Assembly (NCBI GenBank): GCA_963169105.1
Contig: OY720637.1
Span: 56,876,964 to 56,940,963 of the forward strand
Direction of reading: 5' to 3'
Length of the DNA stretch: 64,000 bases
Origin: Ceriagrion tenellum
Taxonomy: Eukaryota; Arthropoda; Insecta; Odonata; Coenagrionidae
The notes below the pieces were generated by a model, which ran no database searches, was not told the origin of the DNA, and saw only the letters and a list, made by a program, of their open reading frames with translations. A program made the translations under genes and the position numbers. Within the stretch, counting starts at the first letter, position 1. Each line of letters begins with the position of its first letter. This document shows, one piece after another, positions 22,101 to 33,180 of the stretch.

Positions 22101-23111
22101 ACATCATATTTAAATATGTGCGGTTACGCTATGTGTTAAAATAGGTTTGAATTGCTAAAAAATGTACCAAAATACTTAAAATTATATATTTTCTCTTTTG
22201 TCTTGAGATTTCAGTGATGAGAAAACGCATTTAAATTTTCGCGGAAATACGTTCGTTGACAAAAAAATCGCTCAATCTCAGTACGTTGATAGGGTGGTGC
22301 GCCGTTGGTGGAGTAGTGGCGGTACTGAGAACTAAATGAGATCCGCGGTTCCTCTAGCATTTCAGTTTTTTTGTCAGCCGCGGAATGGGAAAAATGCTGC
22401 ATTCGGCGAGGGAAGAATTTCTTTCTCCGGGTGCTCACGGTCGGGAGTCCGGATTAACAGTAATCAACTGCCGGGTCCGGAGCACGGAACAAGCGCCAGC
22501 TGATTGAGAGTTGCTCGTTCGTCTCTGCTCATCATTCAAGCGTGAGAGGGATTTTCCATGTAGTTCTTTTTTTTAGATTATTAATGCATTAGTGGGGAAC
22601 TCGGCAGTTCCGTTACCTACTCCTGCATGAAATCCCCCTTCCTCTCGCCCCCGGGGAGAGGATGCCTAGGAGCCGTGGAGGGGAAAATTTACAGCCCTCG
22701 TCGTTGCGTCGACCTTCCCTTTTTTTCTTTTTCGAGTGGATGAAGCGGACACCTCCCTTCGTAATTCATCTTCAGCGCGCCACTCTTCTCGGAAAAGATG
22801 TGCCAGCACTTTCTGCGATGCGCCAATCTATGGACATAGAATGAATTAGGAGGAAAACGGAAAAAGGATGGATGCTATAAATAACCAAATAGGAATTTGG
22901 ACGTGTAATCCCTCTCGAATACATGAAGGTGAGGCAATGAAATAGAACGCCCGTCTGTAATATTATTTTTAATTAATAAACAAAAACTGGCAACATCCGC
23001 TCAAACATTGCTGAAGTTTAATAGAGTTTCTTTCTCTCTTTCTTCATCACCCTGTAAGAAAACTGTAACTAGCGGTGACATTGATTTCATTCATTAATTC
23101 TGAAATTTTTT
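19150..23111. other. Non-coding stretch with only a short local duplication
   Basis: Mostly AT-rich, with poly-T runs near 19855-19870. A 24-bp direct repeat (AGAGACACCTTAAGCATTGC at 20449 and AGAGACACTTTAAGCATTGC at 20483) is the only repeat noticed. Open frames of up to 114 codons (19241-19585, minus) have no recognised domains. Confidence 0.45.
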
Positions 23112-23304
23112 CACCAAGAGCTGAAAGTCGCCATGAAAAAAATCATTTAACTTGACCTAGATTCGAACCCGGATTTCTCAAGTAGCACCTGACCGGTAAT
23201 TGGGGTAGACACACACAAATACCCCTGACCGGAAATTCAGAGATCCGGGTTCGAATCCCGGTCAAGTCAAATGATTTTTTCATGGCGAATTTCAGCCCTT
23301 GGTG
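23112..23304. repeat. Fold-back of a tRNA-like (SINE) sequence
   Basis: Arms of about 95 and 83 bp (23112-23206 and 23222-23304) are inverted copies around a 15-base AC-rich loop. The right arm contains CCGGGTTCGAATCCCGG (23245-23261), a perfect five-pair tRNA T-arm with TTCGAAT loop, followed by TCAAGTCA where an acceptor 3' strand would lie. No A-box, D-arm or anticodon arm is present, so it is not a tRNA gene. The arm sequence is related to the single-armed remnants at 1893-1955 and 9125-9185. It most likely arose from head-to-head SINE copies or an inverted duplication. Confidence 0.8.
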
Positions 23305-24654
23305 TATTTGCACCCGCGCGAGTGACTTCTTACCACATCATTTGTCAACGCCATAATTAGAAATTCCTCACAATATTTTGCTTGGAATTTTTCAACTTTC
23401 ATATTTTTAATAAAAATCATAACGAATATGCATTGGGTGAGCGAAGAAGCTAAAGGGAAACAATTTCTATACACAAATTGGTTTAACCACAGGGTGGGGC
23501 GCAAAAATAACGGCTTGACTCAACTCAAAAGTGATTACTATCAGAATATAGAGTGCGTGAATCTTGAAGGGTCATTTTTTGCAATTGATTGTCAATGAAG
23601 TTTAATTGAAAAACGGTTATGAAAAAATTTTATATTTATTGCTGCTACGTTATCAGCATTAGCTGTGCGATTTGTCCTATCATTTGCATGTCATCTTGCT
23701 GAAGAAAATATAAGATGGGATTGTAGTTCGTAAATACATTGGGATAAAGAGGGTTAAGCTTTGAACTTTTGGATGGCAGAAAAGGTAAGTGGACATTTTG
23801 GGGAGAGTTAGATATTTTAGAGCTGTAGATAATGCGGAAGTAACGGCGTCAGTCAATATTTAACCCTGAAGAATACTGATAATAGTAGCCATTTGTTGGA
23901 AGCCAGTCGATAACGAATGAGTTTGAAATAAAATATCAGAAATTAAATTATATATCGGAGACTTTACGAGACTACCAGCATCCGAGTATATCTTTCGTAT
24001 GAAAACAGTAAATTCTTAAATTTTCAATATATTACTAGTTTTTCATTGCACAGGTCGCTTATACTCGATATTCGAGGACCCTTATACCAAAATGAATGGG
24101 GTTTCCCGCTTTTTCCGCCGAGAATTACAGTTAGAATCAAACAAGTAGGTTTTCTATCCAGGTTACTTTCAAATCTAGATGGACAAGATTAGGGCTGGTG
24201 GTCTGCTCCTTGGGATTTTGTAAATAAAACCGTCTCCCATCACTTTGTTCGCGGGAGCGTTTCGTATCGAACCCCAATAACTTGTTGTCGACCGCGGGGA
24301 GGTTCGTCCGCGGCGGAGGGTACACACTCGTATGAGAGGCGGAGATGAAACAATGGGAGTGACAAAAGCAAGCGACAAGTAATAAGCTCGCAAGAGACTC
24401 CCCGGACACAATTGAGCGGTTTGCCGCAGGGACGATGTCCCGTGCTTCCCTTCGGACTCCATTCTTTCTACCCTCCTTCCCTCGCCCACTTTTTCTCTCT
24501 AGGGCCTTCTTTCCCTCTGCGAGGACGGGCGAATTCAAGCCGCCAATGCAAATTGAAGTTACTTCTGTAACTAGTATTTAGAAGACTCGTGAAGTCCGTT
24601 TTACTCTGGGCACGAAATTGCACAATATAAAAAGGCATGTTTTTCTCAACCTGG
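23305..24654. other. Non-coding stretch, nothing recognised
   Basis: The patch 24137-24538 is somewhat GC-rich and carries overlapping 133- and 104-codon minus-strand frames without recognisable domains. Confidence 0.4.
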
Positions 24655-25105
24655 CGCGCAATATTTTTTTAAGCATTCTACCGGTTAAGGTAGGTTTTGT
24701 TGAATATCAGAGAGTCTCCTTTCGGTTTTCTACACTTTCAGGGGCCTAAATACCTCCTTCTTTCCTAATCGTTTTCCTTTTTCCCTTCGTAATTCCTTTT
24801 TCGCCTCGGCAATCAATCTACCCATCTTCATCCCGTCCATTAAACCTTATCTCCTTCTTCCCCATCCCCGCTTGCCCAAAAGCCTTCCCTCTATCACATT
24901 CTTCAGCAATCCATCGCTCTTTATTTCTTCCTCCAGCCACCTAAGTCTTCCCCATAAGTCTTTCTCTCCACCCACCTCACTTTCTCCATCTTTCTCCACA
25001 CTCACATCTCAATTGCCTGCAGCCGATTTTCGTCCTCCTTTCTGAGGGTCCACATTTCTTCTTCATACAACGCTCCATATCAAGCTCAATATTACGCGCG
25101 ATTAA
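24655..25105 (-). mobile_element. L3-type non-LTR retrotransposon, 3' end, decayed
   Basis: Read on the minus strand, the right end encodes GALYEEEMWTLRKEDENRLQ, then AIEM, a stop, and VWRKMEKVRW. This is the ALYGSETWTLRKED...AFEMWVWRRM region that follows the reverse transcriptase core in many insect endonuclease-reverse transcriptases. Further 3' the coding sense decays. The element closes with a 3' untranslated block containing CTACCGGTTAAGGTAGG followed by TTTTGTTGAATATCAGAGAG. The same block recurs at 30000-30060 and 49999-50085. Stops and frameshifts make it inactive. Confidence 0.7.
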
Positions 25106-26432
25106 TCAATTAAATTAGAGCAGGGGCTGTTTTTCCATCTCGCATTCATGGATACGTGTATGTGTTCTTGTGATTCTCGGCTTCACGTGACTCAATTTGA
25201 AATGCACGTTTGTACGTGTGTCAGACTTTGTAATTGCGTGCTCCATTGTAAAACGCGCATGAGAGGAGTACTTCGATGAATAAGAACGAGCGTCAAAGGT
25301 AGTGGGGATAAAAAACGAGTGGGATTTAAAAAATAAATTTGTTCGAAGCGAAGATAGGTATGCAAATACAAATATTTATAATTACCAGGAAATGCCTTTT
25401 GTATCAAATGCATGACTGTTCCGATGTTGATATATATAAGAATGGCAACATTCCTAATCCTAGGTACGCTTTATAAATAGAGGTATGTAAATAGATTGAT
25501 ATATGCATACCAAATCATGTACATGGGTATGTGTATGATTGTTTTAATTTTAATGGTGCTGGAAACAGCTCTAATTTAAAAAAATCTAATTGTTAGTCCG
25601 CGAGCATATTGCTAGTTATTACTTTTCCCTGTAATGGACTGGAGCACCATTTACTTTGAATTTTTGTTCTCCTCCTTCAATTACAGCAGTAATTTGCTGA
25701 TTATCAAAAATATTTGATGGCCACGTGCGGCAATGTTATTAACACGCAATTTTATTGGAGAATCTGCATTTTGTTGACATTTTTCACGTAAATGGCTATT
25801 ATATTTTATGGAACAATACTATTTCCCTGATGTTCCCCTTTCTCTCGGTTGATATTGTGTATTTTCAAGTTAATTCTGCATAAAAAATAGCATTTTACGG
25901 TAAGATTTCGTTGGTGTAACATGAAGACAACATTTTCAGTACACAGCCATTGTCAGTAATAACTTAAGCGTGAGGTAAATTCAGTAATATTAATAACGCA
26001 AAACCCTTTTCTATATCCCTTAACTTCTTAACCCTTAACTGTGCACATAAATAATTTTTTTAGGGTATAAATTGACTAATTTATCTCTGCTATTAGCTGA
26101 AAATGTATTCAAATTCGAAGGTGTTATTCGATTTTTTATAAGTTTTTCCTTTGAGTAATCCATTTAATCATTTTATTAATTGATACAGCGTACGATTCAC
26201 ACACCGATACGTTTCTGAAGCGTCTGTGCGGCAGAACTTTCAGAAGTTTTCAATCTCTCTACAGTCGTTAAATGCGGTCGTACCATAACCCGTGGAAAAA
26301 ATTTATTTATTTTTCTATATGCTTGGAAGAGAGTGGGAGAGAGAAGGAGTGATAAATGTGGCAATTATTTTGGTACCATTAGATAAATTAGGTGATTGTT
26401 TACACAAATGAAAAATAGCTTCTTTTCATAAG
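25106..26432. other. Non-coding stretch, nothing recognised
   Basis: AT-rich with no open frame above 73 codons and no repeat noticed. Confidence 0.45.
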
Positions 26433-26505
26433 GTCAGGTATCACCAGTAACAGGTTCGTCGGGTCAGGTATCGTCAGGTTCATCAGGTATCATCAGTAAC
26501 ACCAG
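26433..26505. repeat. Short degenerate tandem repeat (CAGGTATCNNCAG units)
   Basis: GTCAGGTATCACCAGTAACA, GTCAGGTATCGTCAG and CAGGTATCATCAGTAACACC follow one another within about 70 bases. The units are imperfect, suggesting slippage or local duplication. Confidence 0.6.
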
Positions 26506-26614
26506 GAAATCAGTGGAAGAAAACAAAGTTATTTTTTCATTTGTGAAAATCAACTTCTACATAGTTGAGACTCAAACCTTGGAACGAGGTGATAGTTTTC
26601 TTGAGATCCAATTT

Positions 26615-26956
26615 GATTGATTCATATTCGATGGTTTGTAAATAAATTCACTGTGTAATGTTCCACAATGGTTTTTATTATTCCGACCTAGGTTTCGATT
26701 GAAGTTAAGTCATTATCAAGGTAACAATATTACACCACGAGCCACTTATATAAACCACACCCTGATAATGAATATAAGTGGCTCGTGGTGTAATATTGTC
26801 ACCTTGATAATGACTTAACTTCAGTCGAAACCTAGGTCGGAATAAAAAAAACCACTGTGGAATTTATTTGTGAACCAAAGTGAATTTATTTACAAACCAT
26901 CGCAATGTTGTTCCACCAAGTGAAGCCTGAGAATTTATTAGATTGATTCATATTCG
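26615..26956. mobile_element. Fold-back element FB-4, bounded by a 16-bp perfect duplication
   Basis: GATTGATTCATATTCG occurs at 26615-26630 and again at 26941-26956, bounding a 310-bp insert. Inside are two long inverted arms (about 26631-26755 and 26770-26900). In the right arm, TTGATAAT is followed by GACT (26812-26815), a 7-base loop, AGTC (26823-26826) and GAAAC (26827-26831), then CTAGGTC. This is the same core layout as the other fold-backs but with a different hairpin sequence. After the arms comes a tail, TTCCACCAAGTGAAGCCTGA and on to ATTTATTA, which ends at the duplication. A 16-bp duplication is typical of target-primed reverse transcription and not of DNA transposases. No coding capacity. 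Confidence 0.85.
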
Positions 26957-29596
26957 TAATAATCTGTCGTTCAAACAGCCTTGATCAGCTGCCTCTAAAT
27001 CAAGAGCAGGTTGAGACCGCCCATATGCAGAGGAGTGAAGAAAGACGCCGTGCTTATTCTAATGAAGAAGTAGTGGAGGACTGTGGAGGGAGGGGAGACG
27101 GCGGAGAAAGTTCTTTCAAGGATCGTTTGCGATTGCTTTGGAGTGTGGCGGATCCAAAAGGCGTCTCTCTAACACGGTCTCAGCTCGCATACCGCCGCAC
27201 ACACTCACACATACTCAGAAATACACACTTTCTCGTTTACACACACACACACACACTCAGGAGTACTCTGAGAGTCCCTCTCGGCCTTCCAAAAGGAGTC
27301 TTTTTTCCTCCTTACTTTCTTTTTTTTTCTTTTCGTAGCCCTTTTCAAGTGCTAATGCAGTAGGAATGGTGGATGAGAAAAAAAGAGAAGTAGTATTAGT
27401 ACGTGAGCGGATCGTTTTAGTGGAGATCCAGCCTCACTTTCTCGCTCTTTATCCATCCTCTCCTCGTCCCTAGACTCTCCACCGTCTTATATGTTCCTAC
27501 TTTCAGATGGCTCCGCTCAGATTGAATGGAATTACAACCTACCCTCCCACCACACGCTTCCAAACCCCGCTTTCTAATTCTCCCCGCGGATTCCTGCAAT
27601 TAAACCAACCGAGGCAATTACGACGCGAAATTTATCTCTTGTCCTCATCCTCCACCCCCACACGCTTTTGGTTATCCCTTGCTCTTTAAGCGATACTGCG
27701 GCGCCTGCTGTTAGCGATGAAAAGGGATGTGATTTTGCGTAATCGGCTGAGATGGCACGAGATTTTAATTTTATCGCGTGATTCATTAATTTCGTCTATT
27801 ACCCACGGAATCCGCGGGGTTTGGAAATCGCTGAAATCCGTAAGCGCCCGCAATTTTATGCTTCTCGGTGGCGTAAAGGGTTTGATCGCTGGGATTAAGT
27901 CAGAAGTTGTAAATGGGCTGGATATGTTCACTAGATTTTATTTGTTCTTACTTTCGTATTACCTTTCATTGCTACTTTGTTAAGATCGTCCAATTTGCTT
28001 GTCTATGAATCGAATACTATTCGATTTTTATTTATGTGTTTTTTCCAGTCTAGGTGAGTCATTTCCAAAACAACTGTCATCTAAACGAAGATCATGTTTT
28101 GCTGTAATATGAAGTAGCAGCTTTTTTTATTATTTCGTGTGCTCAGCTCAGGTTTGTTAAGTATTGTTTCACCCGTCATCTGGCAAATGGGAAACGTTTC
28201 TGCGGGCTGACTTTACCTTGTTTTAATTGTAAAAATCTGTAGATTGAGGGGTTTTACTTTCTTTTTCTGACAAGCAACAGGATAAAGATTTCTCCGGGCA
28301 GTACTACCACCTTTACCACTGTAAATGAGAGAAGAAAATGCTTTTTATATATATCCATAATTTTATTTTGTTACTCAATCGTTTTACCTTTTTCTGCTTT
28401 TATGTTGAAGAAATTCGTAGAAACCAGAAGTGAAAGAAACGGCTTTGTAGTTGTTCTTTTCTCTGTAATGTAATAGTATCTGTATTTAATTTTTATTCGA
28501 CATTTGAACGATTTCTGCGGTTTTATTTGGGTCAAATTTAATGGGCTGATTTTAAGAGAGTAATATTTTTGATTTCACTTTACAAGGTTTTATAGGATCC
28601 TATTTAAGATTTTTGAATTTCATCTCATATTTTTAATTCTCTCCTACAATACTTGGTTTCTTTCGGGTTGAAATCATCTATCATTTGAATCTTTTTGAGG
28701 GTTACCGAGTTTTACTTTTTCCCCTAACCGATATTTGGTCAACGTGGTCGAAAAATGAATTTTATTATCTTCAAATTTGCTTCTCGAAATCAATAACTAT
28801 TTGGATTTTTGAAATGAGCATTTATTAAATTTTCAGCCACATTTCTCTCATAATACAATGAAGAGGTCAATGCTATTTCCGCATAAACTGTACTCCTCCG
28901 AGCACAAGTGTTCATGAAAAGGATTAACGGAACTGAGGGAGCACTGCGCAAAAAAAATAGTAGAAAGAATCCCAGAGGTGAACTTGTGTGCCATTAATTG
29001 AAAACGTGCATCTTTCAGATGAAAAAGAGCATCCGGGCATGATCCCCGTCCTCTTGTTCCCCAGAGAGAAAAAAAATAATTTCCATATTTCCTTTTCCCA
29101 CAATTCATCAAGGCGAGCGATCATTAACAGCTCGGGACGGGAAGAAATAAAGAGAAATACGTTCGCGAAAAACAGGCCATGGAGGGATAAATAAATAAAT
29201 AAAGAAGATGGGGCAAAATCGAATAAGGCCACCACCGTTCCTTTCGCTGGAAACTCATTTTTTTCTCATCCACTTATTAAGCATCACGGATCCGCGTGTG
29301 CTTAAAAAAAGTAAGTTTATAATATTTTTAACCTGCTCTCTTTCTCACTCGCGCCCGCGCTTAACCCAGCTTTTCGAATGGCGTGTTTTGGACGCCTTCG
29401 CCGTAGCTTCTGCTGCTGATGTTGTCATTTTTTCGCCTCTTTATGTTTTTCTCCCCTCTGTTTGTTCAACGAACATGGCACGGATCCGGCGCGCGAAAAC
29501 TGAAAACAAAGAAAATAAAAACTTTTCTTTTTTAAGCCCGCTAGGATTCGCATAATGAGCGCAAACGCGCATCACTCCCGATTCTAGCTCCATCTG

Positions 29597-29598
<2 letters not shown>
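26957..29598. other. Non-coding stretch with GC-rich patches and a CA microsatellite
   Basis: A CA repeat lies at 27239-27256. Open frames at 27025-27363 (plus, 112 codons), 28924-29235 (minus, 103 codons) and 29208-29555 (plus, 115 codons) lie in mixed-composition patches. They overlap frames on the other strand or in other phases and have no recognised domains. Confidence 0.4.
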
Positions 29599-29631
<33 letters not shown>

Positions 29632-29645
29632 TGTGTGTGTGTGTG
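29599..29645 (+). repeat. Compound microsatellite (GA)n(GT)n
   Basis: About 20 GA units run directly into about 7 GT units. Confidence 0.98.
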
Positions 29646-29994
29646 GTGAATCGTGCATTCTCGCCTTCTCTTTTCGCGCTCCTAGGTGTATGGGAAGGGA
29701 ATGAGGATTAAGGGGCTTGGTTGGTTTATCAGGGAGTGGAACGTATGCGAATGATAAATGGAGAATGAGAGAGGTAGATACGTAGATTCAACAAGAGAAA
29801 GATGAAACCGTAGGGTACCATAGCACCGGGGGATTTTGAAGCTATTTTATTGCGTAATCGGCCATATTCATTGAATCAGTTTTGCAGTTAATACATGGTA
29901 TAAACAGCACGGAAATTATATCCTTTTTCTAGGAAAATACAGAATGGAAATTATTTCCATATGGGATCGTCCATATGGGAAAGTTAATGCTTTT
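29646..29994. other. Non-coding stretch, nothing recognised
   Basis: No open frame or repeat noticed. Confidence 0.5.
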
Positions 29995-30265
29995 TTTAAA
30001 GAATTCTACCGGTAAATCGTAGATTTTGTTGAGAGTTAGAGAAAATCCTACCGGTTTTCTACAATTTCGAATTCCTTTCCATCTCTAGTGTTTCTTCTTT
30101 AGCCTCTGTATACGATCTACCCTTCCTCATCTCGTCCACAAAACCTATTCCGTTTCTTTCCCTTCCCCACTTGCCCAACAACCTTTCCTCTGCCTCAGTT
30201 TTATGTAACCCATATCCAGCCACCTATTCTGTCTTATTCACAAAATTTATGGACATTTCTTTCTC
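29995..30265 (-). mobile_element. L3-type non-LTR retrotransposon, 3' end fragment
   Basis: Begins on the left with GAATTCTACCGGTAAATCG followed by TAGATTTTGTTGAGAGTTAG, a diverged version of the 3' untranslated block at 24660-24735 and 49999-50085. The following pyrimidine-rich stretch parallels 24740-24960. Coding sense is lost. Its right end lies about 15 bp from another LINE fragment of a different lineage. Confidence 0.6.
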
Positions 30266-30279
30266 GCGGAGGCCATTTT

Positions 30280-30690
30280 CATTCATTGGTCATTCAATCC
30301 TAAGATTGGTTGACTGCAGCCCTCCACCCTTCCCTATCTAATGATAGTTCCTTTACCTCTTGGTATCTCTTCCTATGTACTTTTCTCTTTATTTTGTCCA
30401 TGAACTTATTCCTTGGTCCTCCTTTTGGGACTTTTCCCTCTAGTTCACTTCAATTATGTTCTTCACAAATCCATCGTGTCTCAGGGTGTGTCCAATCCAT
30501 CTTGATCTTCTTTTCTGTAAGGTTCTCCAATTGGTCCTTTCCTCCTCAACTCTTCTGTACACTTCATCATTTCTTATTTTATCAGTCCATTTTAAATCAA
30601 TTCGGCATCCTCTTCCAGCACCAGTTTTTGAAGGCTTCTAGTCTTTTTTGGTCAGCTTTTCCAATGGGGAGGCCATATTGGGAGTCTAAT
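30280..30690 (-). mobile_element. RTE-like non-LTR retrotransposon, 3' end fragment
   Basis: Minus-strand translation gives, in pieces, DEVYRRVEEERTNWRTL, GHTLRHDGFVKNI and, at the far left end, AAVNQS. This is the C-terminus of the same lineage as 4020-4745, 42515-42715 and 54843-55165. The 3' end (GATTGGTTGACTGCAGCCCT when read on the plus strand) is shared by all four. Stops and shifts are present. Confidence 0.75.
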
Positions 30691-31959
30691 TTTTAACTAG
30701 AAACAAGCTGCATTTTCGTTTGTCAGGACGCCATCTGCTCTCTTCTTTAATCTTTAAGGAGGAACATGCATACCCACTCGGAAGCTGCGTAGAGAAGAAC
30801 GAAATAAGGATTGCGAAGGCGGTGCACGTGAGGTGGAGGTTTAATAATACGAGGCGCGAGAGGTGGTTTGGGTCCTCGTTCATTATTTCGCGCAGGGTTA
30901 ACCCGCTGTCGGCGACCCTGCGGCCAGGATAAAGAATTAATGGGGGAGCAGATTATGCGAGGATGAGAGGGCGCCGATGGAAGGGATCAGGGTGTGAGTT
31001 ATTCGCGATGGGAGATATGAGAAGAAAATATAAAAAAAGAATAATGAGATCGATTTGTTCTCATTTCAACGCATTTTTCGGCTTGCATCATAATCAAGTC
31101 GTGATAATTCGATTGTCGACGCGTAAATTGCGTAAGCTGTCAAGGGCATCCATCAAGAAAACCGTGAATAACGTCAGCTACGGAGCACAACATCCTGGTG
31201 GCCGAATGAATTCGATAATGTTCGCCATATTAAGTAGATTTTAACTTGTTACCAGTTACCACGTACAAGACCAGGGTACTGAACATTCTGAGTTCTAAAA
31301 TCTTTGATCATAAAATCTTTTTATTCCATACAAAATGCTTGTACAACATTAGCTTGGACATTTTAAATAATATGATGGAATATATGTATTCCAGAGGAAA
31401 ACCTGTTTCGGGTTACCATTATAATTAATTTGACAAAGGCAGATCAGGTGCTAATTCTTGATTATCAGTGACATTATAATAAAGTGATTAAATTGTGTAA
31501 TAATTTAATGCGTTCGTTTCATAGAAAACACCACATGCAGAGAATTTAATTTCGCATCACTACTAAAAAATGACACTCACATACGCACGAATAAGTACGC
31601 ATATATACTCATGGATATGTATATATTCACATGTACAGACTTAACTACTTACTTATAAGATCATACTCACACAACTTATATACTTATAAACAAGTTGGCA
31701 TCATGTAATGACATTTTTATACAACCTTTTCAAGAAAAACTCAACTTCCTCATTGCACGTCTGCCATTTTTTAACCGCTTTATTGAATTCACGTTCCGTT
31801 TCTGCCTTGACCACATCATTTGGTAGAAAATGAAATAATTATCGCCCCAAGTATTGACATGACTGTCCAAAAATTTCATCTTTAGGTTTGGTATTTCAAA
31901 ATCCCGAACCTAACCTGTGTTTTGCCGAAAATTTGCTAAATTCATCAAGATTTACATAC
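30691..31959. other. Non-coding stretch, nothing recognised
   Basis: A GC-rich patch at 30760-31010 holds overlapping short frames. The rest is AT-rich with nothing recognised. Confidence 0.45.
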
Positions 31960-32320
31960 TAACCTGAGAGCCGCCGCATTAGCATGTGGCAGGGGCGTAT
32001 TAATACTCCCACAATGGAAGGATAGAGATTAGGGAAAGTGAACGGAATGGACATAGGAATTGAATGCTGACACTGAGTCACGATGATTTTGCACTAATCT
32101 CTCAGCCAGTGAATGCAAGGAATTTTTGTACCGATCAGTTTAGCAGTGCCTCTCTCTTTTTTATCTGGTCCATATTTTTTAATAGCGCAGGGTAGAAATA
32201 ATGTCTCCTGTCGTACTGAAACTCGTCTGAATTGAATTTTTCAAGTAATCAAACAGCCTAGCGTGTAGCCTCGGGTTTCTTAACGACTTCCACACTAGTC
32301 CTCACATTAGCTGTGGGACT
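31960..32320 (-). mobile_element. CR1-like non-LTR retrotransposon, 3' end fragment
   Basis: On the minus strand the translation includes WKSLRNPRLHARLFDYLKN. This is a decayed form of the WE(P/S)LxxRRxxARLxLLxK block that closes the reverse transcriptase of this lineage. Further on it follows the same order of blocks as 61470-61800 (for example the region equivalent to IREIYCRTDRYQN) and ends in GCCGCCGCATTAGCATGTGG, the 3' end shared with 41540 and 61840. It is inactive. Confidence 0.65.
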
Positions 32321-32639
32321 CATTCTGTTTTCCTACTACGAGCGATAGATTATCCACCCACACCTTATATTAATTCTTCGATTTTACTTGCTTGAGACTG
32401 AGCTAGTATTTTCAACAAAATTTTGCAATTATTTCAGGATAAGTGGTGTTTAGCGACAGACTTTAAAGTGACTTTTTCCATGAGAATTAATCACACTTTT
32501 AACCATCCCAAATATCTTATCTCCTCATCATTGACGTTGCTTTAATATTTTCCTTAAGATCTGCTGCCCTTGAGTAAGAGTAGTCGACCTTATCTACTCT
32601 CCCAGATCCATCATCTTAAACCTCTCCTCCGTTACCCCT

Positions 32640-33180
32640 CTTTTAAATTGACACTGCCAGCATTTGTATTGGAAGGGTGGGAGGGCACAAAATAGAGACA
32701 GTCGAACAGTTAACGTATCTGGGTAGTATTTTGGAGGAGTATTTAGTATTCCTTTGGAGGAAGTTTATAGGCTGGGACAAAATAAGTAGAATTTCCGTGG
32801 TTAAAGGTGCACTTTCAAGGAGGAGGGAATTGATGAGTGTGGGACAGAGAAGAGACCTGAAGAAAAATGGCATGGTAAATACTATAATATATAAAGCGTG
32901 GCGTTGTATGGGTCGGAGACTGTGGCATTGCGAAGGGAGGATGTACGTAGACTTGTGGCGTTTGAGATGTGGGTGTGGAGAAGGATGGAGAGAGTGAGCT
33001 GGGAGGCGAGAAGGACGAACAAGGATGTATTGGACATGGTTGGAGAGGAGAGGAAGCTGGTGGCGGGGGTATGGAGGAGGAAGAAGAGATGGATGGAGGA
33101 CGTTTTGAAAGGACAAGGAATGTTGAAGAGGGTGATTGAGGGGAAACTGCGTCATGTAAATCGGAGAATGGCTTGAATGA
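32640..33180 (+). mobile_element. L3-type endonuclease-reverse transcriptase, C-terminal remnant
   Basis: Plus-strand frames give VEQLTYLGSILEE (the YLGS motif that closes the polymerase domain), then VKGALSRRREL. In a second frame come MALYGSETVALRREDVRRLV and AFEMWVWRRMERVSW, then WMEDVLKGQGMLKRVIEGK. These follow each other in the expected order, so a frameshift near 32900 separates the two halves. Overlapping minus-strand frames of 185 and 139 codons are shadows. Only the 3' third of the ORF is present, as expected for 5'-truncated insertion. Confidence 0.8.

Noticed and set aside
23245..23261. tRNA gene
   Set aside because: Only a T-arm is present; the D-arm, anticodon arm and A-box are missing, and the sequence is part of a fold-back repeat.
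26433..26505. CRISPR-like or telomeric repeat
   Set aside because: Units are short, imperfect and unequal in spacing; a degenerate local tandem repeat in a eukaryotic context fits better.
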